Assembly: GCF_001267535.1 (NCBI RefSeq)
Contig: NZ_JRXE01000001.1
Location: 186,859-250,858, forward strand
From: Winslowiella iniecta
GTDB taxonomy: Bacteria; Pseudomonadota; Gammaproteobacteria; Enterobacterales; Enterobacteriaceae
Direction of reading: 5' to 3'
Length of the DNA: 64,000 nucleotides
Part shown: positions 58,250 through 64,000 of the stretch, in pieces
Layout of the letters: every line of letters begins with the position of its first letter
How positions within the stretch are numbered: the stretch's first letter is position 1
Position numbers and translations under genes: made by a program
The notes under the pieces: model-generated
What the model saw: only the letters and a program-made list of their open reading frames with translations
Database searches by the model: none
What the model was told of the DNA's origin: nothing

Positions 58250-60016
58250 TTAGTAAGTACGCGCTTTCGGCGGGAAGGCCTCGCGCAGCTTAGGCTGCAT
58301 GTTCACCTCACGGCGCGTCATGCTTTCGCTTTGCGGCAGATACAAGCTGTGACATAACCAGTTAGCATCATCACGGTCCGGGAAGTCAAAGCGGCTGTGC
58401 GCACCACGACTTTCGGTACGGAAGTTCGCGGATACCGCGGTGGCATAAGCGGTTTCCATCAGGTTATCCAGTTCCAGACACTCAACACGCTGGGTGTTAA
58501 AATCGCTGGAGCGGTCATCCAGACGCGCATTTTTCAGGCGTTCACGCAGTGCTTTCAGCTCTTCCAGACCTTTTGCCATCGCATCACCTTCACGGAATAC
58601 CGAGAAGTTATGCTGCATACAGGATTGCAGGGCTTTGCGCAGCTCCGCCGGATCTTCACCGGTGGTGTTATTGTTCCAGCGGTTCATCCGTGCCAGTGAG
58701 GCTTCAATATCTTCCTCCGTCGCATCACGCAGTTCGCCCTGCTGCTGAATGGACTCCTGCAGATGCAGACCGGCAGAACGACCAAACACCACCAAATCAA
58801 GCAGCGAGTTACCGCCAAGGCGGTTAGCACCGTGAACCGATACGCAGGCAATTTCACCGACCGCAAACAGGCCAGGGATCACCACATCTTCACCCTGCTC
58901 ATTGACCGTCAGCGCCTGACCGGTCACTTTGGTCGGAATACCGCCCATCATATAGTGACAGGTTGGAATCACCGGAATCGGCTCTTTTACCGGGTCGACG
59001 TGAGCAAAGGTGCGTGACAGCTCCAGAATGCCCGGCAGGCGGGATTCGAGGACGTCTTTACCCAGGTGGTCCAGTTTCAGTTTGGCGTGCGGCCCCCATG
59101 GACCATCACAGCCACGGCCTTCACGAATTTCGATCATAATTGAACGCGCCACCACATCACGACCCGCGAGGTCTTTGGCATTAGGCGCATAGCGTTCCAT
59201 AAAGCGTTCGCCGTGTTTATTCAGCAGATATCCGCCTTCACCACGACAGCCTTCGGTGACCAGCACCCCGGCACCGGCGATACCGGTCGGGTGGAACTGC
59301 CACATTTCCATATCCTGCACTGGCACACCCGCACGCAGCGCCATGCCGACGCCGTCACCGGTATTGATATGGGCGTTGGTAGTCGACTGATAGATACGGC
59401 CTGCCCCACCGGTCGCCAGCACTGTGGCGCGCGCTTTAAAGTAGACCACTTCGCCATCTTCAATATTCAGCGCGGTACAACCGACAATGGCACCGTCAGC
59501 GTTTTTCACCAGATCCAGCGCATACCATTCGGAGAAGATGGTGGTTTTGTTTTTCAGGTTCTGCTGATACAGGGTATGCAGCAAGGCGTGACCGGTACGG
59601 TCAGCCGCTGCGGCAGTACGTGCAGCCTGCTCGCCACCGAAGTTCAGTGACTGGCCGCCGAACGGACGCTGGTAAATACGGCCATCGTCCAGACGGGAGA
59701 ACGGCAGACCCATATGTTCCAGTTCCAGAATCGCTTCCGGGCCGGTTTTACACATATATTCGATCGCGTCCTGGTCACCGATATAGTCGGAACCTTTGAC
59801 GGTGTCATACATATGCCATTCCCAGTTATCCTCGTGGCTGTTACCCAGCGCAACGGTAATACCGCCCTGAGCAGACACGGTGTGGGAACGAGTTGGAAAA
59901 ACTTTTGATAACAGGGCACAGCTCTGGCCCGATTGGGAAATCTGTAGCGCGGCACGCATGCCTGCACCACCTGCGCCGATAACAACGGCGTCAAATTCTC
60001 TGACTGGCAATTTCAT
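58250..60016 (-). CDS. sdhA: succinate dehydrogenase flavoprotein subunit SdhA
   Basis: 588 residues, the E. coli length. FAD motif [14 protein letters not shown], the covalent flavin histidine H45 in [12 protein letters not shown], and substrate-site [15 protein letters not shown] and [26 protein letters not shown]. It oxidises succinate to fumarate. The ATG at 60016 shares a base with the sdhD stop (TAATG); the upstream in-frame start adds four unrelated residues. Confidence 0.98.
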   Translation of the reverse strand: MKLPVREFDAVVIGAGGAGMRAALQISQSGQSCALLSKVFPTRSHTVSAQGGITVALGNSHEDNWEWHMYDTVKGSDYIGDQDAIEYMCKTGPEAILELEHMGLPFSRLDDGRIYQRPFGGQSLNFGGEQAARTAAAADRTGHALLHTLYQQNLKNKTTIFSEWYALDLVKNADGAIVGCTALNIEDGEVVYFKARATVLATGGAGRIYQSTTNAHINTGDGVGMALRAGVPVQDMEMWQFHPTGIAGAGVLVTEGCRGEGGYLLNKHGERFMERYAPNAKDLAGRDVVARSIMIEIREGRGCDGPWGPHAKLKLDHLGKDVLESRLPGILELSRTFAHVDPVKEPIPVIPTCHYMMGGIPTKVTGQALTVNEQGEDVVIPGLFAVGEIACVSVHGANRLGGNSLLDLVVFGRSAGLHLQESIQQQGELRDATEEDIEASLARMNRWNNNTTGEDPAELRKALQSCMQHNFSVFREGDAMAKGLEELKALRERLKNARLDDRSSDFNTQRVECLELDNLMETAYATAVSANFRTESRGAHSRFDFPDRDDANWLCHSLYLPQSESMTRREVNMQPKLREAFPPKARTY

Positions 60017-60363
60017 TAAGCACCCCACACCACAACAGTTCCATAAATCGCATAGACCAACAGCGCAACCACGACCACCAGCTGCAACATTAAGCGCAGC
60101 GCAACCGGCTTAACGTAGTCAGTCAGCACCTGCCACATCCCAATCCAGCCATGTACCAGGATGGATAACAGGGTCAGCAGCGTGAACACTTTGGTAAATG
60201 AGGAGGCGAAAAATCCACGCCAGATGTCATACGTCAGCGTATCGGACACCACCAAGAAACCGAGGATATAGAGCACATAGAGGGTAATAACCATGGCAGC
60301 AGCGCGTAACAGCAACCAGTCATGTACGCCGTTGCGCCCCAGTGCAGAAGCATTGCTTACCAT
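60016..60363 (-). CDS. sdhD: succinate dehydrogenase membrane anchor SdhD
   Basis: 115 residues as in E. coli, three membrane helices. [22 protein letters not shown] and the heme/quinone region [28 protein letters not shown] are conserved. ATG 60363 lies inside the end of sdhC (7-bp overlap); longer frames read through sdhC in the wrong frame. Confidence 0.96.
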   Translation of the reverse strand: MVSNASALGRNGVHDWLLLRAAAMVITLYVLYILGFLVVSDTLTYDIWRGFFASSFTKVFTLLTLLSILVHGWIGMWQVLTDYVKPVALRLMLQLVVVVALLVYAIYGTVVVWGA

Positions 60364-60746
60364 ACGAGGACTCCAGCCAGAATTGAAAGCACGACAGTGA
60401 TACCAAAAGCCACCTGAGCAGAACGCGTACCAATTTGTAAGGTTTCGCCCAGGTAACCAAAATCCATCAGCATATGGCGGATGCCACCGGCAATGTGATA
60501 TGCCAGCGCGGTAAGAATGCCCCACACGATGAATTTAACAATAAAGCTGTCCATAACGGCGGATGCCTGCAGGAAGCCTTCGGGTGATGAGAGAGAGAGA
60601 CCAAGTAGCCAAAGCAGAATGCCGACCGCCACAAAGGTGATCACGCCGGAGACGCGGTGGAGAATGGACGCTATTGCAGTAACGGGAAACCGGATCGTAG
60701 TGAGATCCAAGTTGACAGGTCTTTGTTTTTTCACGGTTTTGCCCAC
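60357..60746 (-). CDS. sdhC: succinate dehydrogenase cytochrome b556 subunit SdhC
   Basis: 129 residues, three membrane helices, [34 protein letters not shown] with the quinone-site serine and arginine, and the heme-ligand histidine in [22 protein letters not shown]. The family start falls on a GTG codon (60746); the only strong purine run, GGAGG, is about 20 bases upstream, so translation may be modest or helped by leader structure. First gene of sdhCDAB. Confidence 0.95.
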   Translation of the reverse strand: MGKTVKKQRPVNLDLTTIRFPVTAIASILHRVSGVITFVAVGILLWLLGLSLSSPEGFLQASAVMDSFIVKFIVWGILTALAYHIAGGIRHMLMDFGYLGETLQIGTRSAQVAFGITVVLSILAGVLVW

Positions 60747-61382
60747 ACAGCTTTTCTTATTTTGCTTCCTCCGGTCCTGAAGGGGGGTCAGACAGCGTTA
60801 ACAATAAAGCACTGCGCCAGGCACTTAAACTACAACGTCCAGTGTCAAAACGACGCGTATGAAACGCTGGGTGGCTCCTACTGCAGGGTGTTCCGGAGAC
60901 CTGGCCGAAGTATAGGGGGATCACAATCTGATTACAATTCCCCTACAATCTCTTTGGTATAATTTAGGTCGAACAGTGATCAACCTCACGATTTTCACAA
61001 TTTATACAAATTTAATTATCTGATTTGACAAAAGTTCAACATTCCTGTTACAAACGAACGATTGAAAATCCTGTGATGCACAAAAGTTATGGGGATACAC
61101 TTTCCCCTAAGCACAAGTTATGTAACAGTGATTAAGTGAGCTACCCGAAAGCATCAGGTAAAGGTTACGAGAAAATAATGACTAGACCGGATCTTTAACA
61201 ACCGTGTAACGCAGCATTTCATGCCTGCCGGACCCTCGCTTGTACGCGCCCATCGCTCTGTACCCTGCAAGATAAAATATGCCACAGAGTCGATAGACTG
61301 CATCTCTTCGCAGGCAACCCAAGGTATGATGGCCAATCAGGTGTCAAAGATCCCTACAAATAAGGCGCTAAGGAGACTGTAA
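60747..61382. promoter_or_regulatory. divergent sdhC / gltA control region
   Basis: 636 bp without a gene. A good sdh promoter lies on the minus strand: -35 TTGTAA (60932-60937), 17-bp spacer, -10 TATACT (60909-60914), very close to the E. coli sdh promoter, about 163 bp upstream of sdhC. On the plus strand TTGACA at 61025 is a possible gltA -35 with a weak -10. A TGTGA-type half site near 61073 could bind CRP. Confidence 0.6.
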
Positions 61383-62669
61383 ATGGCTGATAAAAAAGCG
61401 ACACTAACCCTGGAAGGCGAAGCTCCGATTGAGCTGGACGTACTGCATGGTACGCTTGGTGAGAACGAAATCGATATCCGCACCCTGGGTTCAAAAGGCC
61501 TGTTCACGTTTGACCCTGGCTTTACTTCTACTGCATCCTGCGAATCCAAAATTACCTATATCGACGGTGATGAAGGAATTCTGCTGCACCGCGGTTTCCC
61601 GATTGACCAGTTAGCTTTGCACTCCAACTACCTGGAAGTCTGCTATATCCTGCTGAACGGCGAAGCGCCGACGCAGGCTCAGTTTGATGAATTCCGTACC
61701 ACTGTAACCCGCCACACCATGATTCATGAGCAGATTAATCGTCTGTTTATGGGCTTCCGTCGTGATTCCCATCCAATGGCGGTAATGTGCGGTGTGACCG
61801 GTGCGCTGGCGGCGTTTTACCACGACTCTTTAGATGTGAATATCGAGCGCCATCGTGAAATCGCCGCATTCCGCCTGCTGTCGAAAATGCCGACCGTCGC
61901 GGCGATGTGCTACAAATATTCCATTGGCCAGCCGTTTGTTTATCCACGTAATGACCTCTCCTACGCGGGTAACTTCCTGAATATGATGTTCTCTACCCCG
62001 TGCGAAGAGTACAAGGTCAACCCGGTGCTGGAACGCGCCATGGACCGTATTCTGGTGCTGCATGCCGATCACGAGCAGAATGCCTCTACCTCAACGGTAC
62101 GTACCGCCGGTTCTTCCGGTGCTAACCCGTTTGCCTGTATCGCGGCAGGTATCGCTTCTCTGTGGGGACCGGCGCACGGTGGTGCCAACGAAGCTTGCCT
62201 GCGGATGCTGGAAGAGATCAGCAGCGTTGATCATATTCCTGAGTTTGTTAAACGTGCGAAAGATAAAAATGACTCTTTCCGCCTGATGGGCTTCGGCCAT
62301 CGCGTTTACAAAAACTACGATCCCCGTGCGACCGTAATGCGTGAAACCTGCCATGAAGTGCTGAACGAGCTGGGTATGAAAGATGACCTGCTGGAAGTGG
62401 CGATGGAGCTGGAACATATCGCGCTGAACGACCCGTACTTTATCGAGCGTAAACTCTATCCTAACGTCGATTTCTACTCCGGCATTATTCTGAAAGCGAT
62501 GGGTATTCCTTCCTCCATGTTTACCGTGATCTTCGCGATGGCGCGTACCGTTGGCTGGATTGCTCACTGGAAAGAGATGCACGACGACGGCATTAAAATT
62601 GCCCGTCCGCGTCAGCTGTATACCGGTTACGATAAGCGGGAATTCTCCTCACAGCTTAACAAAAAGTAA
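61383..62669 (+). CDS. gltA: citrate synthase GltA (type II, hexameric)
   Basis: 428 residues (E. coli 427). Active-site blocks are [33 protein letters not shown] and the aspartate in [14 protein letters not shown]; the N-terminal beta domain is that of the NADH-inhibited type. It condenses oxaloacetate and acetyl-CoA. It is divergent from sdhC, as in E. coli. Confidence 0.98.
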   Translation: MADKKATLTLEGEAPIELDVLHGTLGENEIDIRTLGSKGLFTFDPGFTSTASCESKITYIDGDEGILLHRGFPIDQLALHSNYLEVCYILLNGEAPTQAQFDEFRTTVTRHTMIHEQINRLFMGFRRDSHPMAVMCGVTGALAAFYHDSLDVNIERHREIAAFRLLSKMPTVAAMCYKYSIGQPFVYPRNDLSYAGNFLNMMFSTPCEEYKVNPVLERAMDRILVLHADHEQNASTSTVRTAGSSGANPFACIAAGIASLWGPAHGGANEACLRMLEEISSVDHIPEFVKRAKDKNDSFRLMGFGHRVYKNYDPRATVMRETCHEVLNELGMKDDLLEVAMELEHIALNDPYFIERKLYPNVDFYSGIILKAMGIPSSMFTVIFAMARTVGWIAHWKEMHDDGIKIARPRQLYTGYDKREFSSQLNKK

Positions 62670-62710
62670 CCGTTGCCAGAGCAGCATTCGCGCTGCCTGC
62701 GGACGATAAT

Positions 62711-62740
62711 CAGTACGGGAGCCAGGCGGCTCCCGTACTG
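62711..62740 (+). terminator. hairpin downstream of gltA
   Basis: Perfect 13-bp stem CAGTACGGGAGCC / GGCTCCCGTACTG with a 4-base loop, 41 bp after the gltA stop. It has no U-tract. The GGGAGCC core recalls the REP-like units but the GTAG head is missing. It is between convergent gltA and nei. Confidence 0.55.
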
Positions 62741-62797
62741 CATTTCGGCCTGCTGCGTTAATTTTTGTGACCAACGATTACCCCTGACACGGTGCTG

Positions 62798-63589
62798 TTA
62801 TCGCTGGCAGCCGGGACACCAGTAAAAAGGCCGCGATGACAGCGTACTTTTCTCGATAGTCGTGCCGCAACGTTCACAGGGTTTACCGTTGCGATGAAAC
62901 ACCTCAAAACGGAAGGCCGCGCCGTGATGAACGTTTTCATCCATCGTGCCGCGCATCTGATAAGAGTGACGAGGAATGGCCAGCAAGGCTTCGGCAAAGG
63001 CCGCCAATTGCTCTGGCGCTAAATCCTGCGCTTTATGCTGTGGCAACAGCTGTGCCTGCCAGAGAATCTCGGCCCGCAGATAGTTACCCAGTCCGGCCAG
63101 AAACGCCTGATCCAGCAATAATCCACTGAACTGCCGCCGCCGAAAGCGCGCCGACAGCAGTCTTTCTGCTACCTGTTCCGGGGTCAGCGTCATATCCAGC
63201 ACATCCGGCCCGACCCGTTGCAAAAACGGATGCGTCGCCAGCGTCTCACTGTTCAGCAGCTCAATATCCGAGGCGCTGTACAATAAAATCGCCTGATCTT
63301 CACTGGCCAGCCGCACGCGTAATACGCGTTTGGTGGCTGGCTCCGCGCCAGTGTTTACCACCCGCCAGACACCGTACAGCTGATTGTGGCTGTACAAAGT
63401 CAGGCCATTGGAAAAGTGGGTCAGCAGTGCTTTACCACGCGTTTCAATCGCCGTCACCTGCTCACCCAGCAGCGCTGGTTCGTAAGTTTTCAGTTGTGGG
63501 AAAGCAAACCAGACATCCGTCAGCTTTTTCCCCAGAATCGCGCGCTCCAGCTTATCCGCCGCCCGTCGAATCTCCGGCCCTTCTGGCAT
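62798..63589 (-). CDS. nei: endonuclease VIII Nei
   Basis: 263 residues as in E. coli. After the initiator Met, [13 protein letters not shown] supplies the catalytic Pro and Glu, QLYGVWRV and [15 protein letters not shown] are conserved, and the C-terminal zinc finger is [26 protein letters not shown]. It excises oxidised pyrimidines and nicks the strand. ATG 63589 follows GGAG; a start two codons earlier would leave the catalytic Pro internal and is rejected. Confidence 0.97.
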   Translation of the reverse strand: MPEGPEIRRAADKLERAILGKKLTDVWFAFPQLKTYEPALLGEQVTAIETRGKALLTHFSNGLTLYSHNQLYGVWRVVNTGAEPATKRVLRVRLASEDQAILLYSASDIELLNSETLATHPFLQRVGPDVLDMTLTPEQVAERLLSARFRRRQFSGLLLDQAFLAGLGNYLRAEILWQAQLLPQHKAQDLAPEQLAAFAEALLAIPRHSYQMRGTMDENVHHGAAFRFEVFHRNGKPCERCGTTIEKSTLSSRPFYWCPGCQR

Positions 63590-63603
63590 AACCACTCCCT
63601 GCT

Positions 63604-63684
63604 TTAATACGTTGCACCGCCCATCAGCGGATAAATCTGTTCGCCATTAAATGACGCAGATGCGGCAATCCCTGCTTTTTTCAT
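63604..63684 (-). pseudogene. 26-codon open frame, probable remnant of pcp (pyroglutamyl peptidase)
   Basis: The product begins [19 protein letters not shown] and ends GGATY. Against the usual Pcp N-terminus (MKxVLITAFEPFGGEQINP, from memory) about half the first 20 positions agree, with FxGEQIxP intact, and the last residues recall the GGATH end of some Pcp proteins. Everything between, including the catalytic residues, is missing. It starts 7 bp after the DUF979 gene, exactly where pcp lies in DUF969-DUF979-pcp operons. An in-frame internal deletion explains this; a genuine small protein remains possible. Confidence 0.45.
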
Positions 63685-63691
63685 TGCCCCT

Positions 63692-64000
63692 TTAAAGGAA
63701 CATCAGAAAATACAGCAGAAATACGTTAACGATTAACATTAGCACGCCGGTTGGCAGCTGAGCTTTGATCACCCCATTACGATCGGGTAATTCCAGCAGT
63801 GCAGCAGGCACCAGATTATAGTTGGCCGCCATCGGCGTCATCAGCGTGCCACAGTAACCGGAGAACATCCCGATAGCCGCCATCACCGCCGGATTGCCGC
63901 CATGCTGCAATACCAGAATCGGAATACCAATACCGGCGGTGACAATCGGGAAGGCAGCAAAAGCGTTGCCCATCACCATCGTCAGCAATGCCATACCGAT
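63692..64000 (-). CDS. DUF979 family membrane protein (N-terminus beyond window)
   Basis: Only the last 103 or so codons are in the window. They encode hydrophobic segments with MVMGNAFAAFPIVTAGIGIPILV, GMFSGYCGTLMTPMAANYNLVPAALLELPD and a final helix ending FLLYFLMFL, which I recognise as the C-terminus of DUF979 proteins. These occur with DUF969 and pyroglutamyl peptidase and are thought to be permease-like; the substrate is unproven. The gene continues past base 64000. Confidence 0.75.
   Translation of the reverse strand: MGMALLTMVMGNAFAAFPIVTAGIGIPILVLQHGGNPAVMAAIGMFSGYCGTLMTPMAANYNLVPAALLELPDRNGVIKAQLPTGVLMLIVNVFLLYFLMFL

Overview
The window is a chromosomal segment of a gamma-proteobacterium of the order Enterobacterales. 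Almost every protein closely matches its Escherichia coli counterpart, and the gene order follows the E. coli 17-18 min region read backwards: moaEDCBA, yvcK, uvrB, bio, ybhB, pgl, ybhA, modCBA, acrZ, modE, modF, gal, gpmA, aroG, ybgS, zitB, pnuC, nadA, tRNA-Lys, cpoB-pal-tolBARQ-ybgC, ybgE-cydX-cydBA, sucDCBA, sdhBADC, gltA, nei. Departures from E. coli suggest the Erwinia/Pantoea side of the order (inference): galE is missing from the gal operon, an orphan branched-chain/urea-type ABC ATPase lies beside bioD, a DUF1615 lipoprotein is present, and an EvgAS-like two-component system is inserted before zitB.

Layout. 1-1790: a DUF1615 lipoprotein (cut by the window edge) and a CPBP membrane protease. 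1951-4863: the molybdenum cofactor operon moaABCDE with a Moco riboswitch and a ModE-like operator. 5015-9631: yvcK, uvrB with an SOS box, a DnaA-box cluster where E. coli has DARS1, and the orphan ATPase. 9665-14639: bioBFCD and bioA, divergent around a BirA operator. 14715-18946: curA, a DJ-1/PfpI gene, ybhB, pgl, ybhA. 18947-25392: molybdate uptake and control (modABC, modE, modF), with acrZ and a TreR-like regulator between. 25436-28870: galTKM behind two gal operators. 29105-36311: gpmA, aroG, ybgS, then a response regulator, a hybrid sensor kinase and zitB in one overlapping unit. 36316-40416: nadA-pnuC with a NadR box, and a divergent ogt / ada-alkA fusion pair. 40508-41087: REP-like hairpins and three tandem tRNA-Lys genes. 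41252-46853: the Tol-Pal envelope operon. 47059-50203: cytochrome bd oxidase. 51084-62669: the TCA-cycle block sucABCD, sdhCDAB and divergent gltA. 62798-64000: nei, a probable pcp remnant and the end of a DUF979 membrane protein.

Functional links. Molybdenum uptake, sensing and cofactor synthesis are all here, tied together by two 24-bp ModE-type palindromes and the riboswitch. The sdh and suc genes form one long transcription direction ending in a terminator that may release an SdhX-type small RNA. Most of the window is conserved core genome. The less ordinary points are the kinase-zitB unit, the long palindrome between ogt and ada-alkA, the DARS1-like cluster, the rearranged gal control region, the GTAG-headed repeats, the tRNA-derived 3' repeat and the pcp scar.
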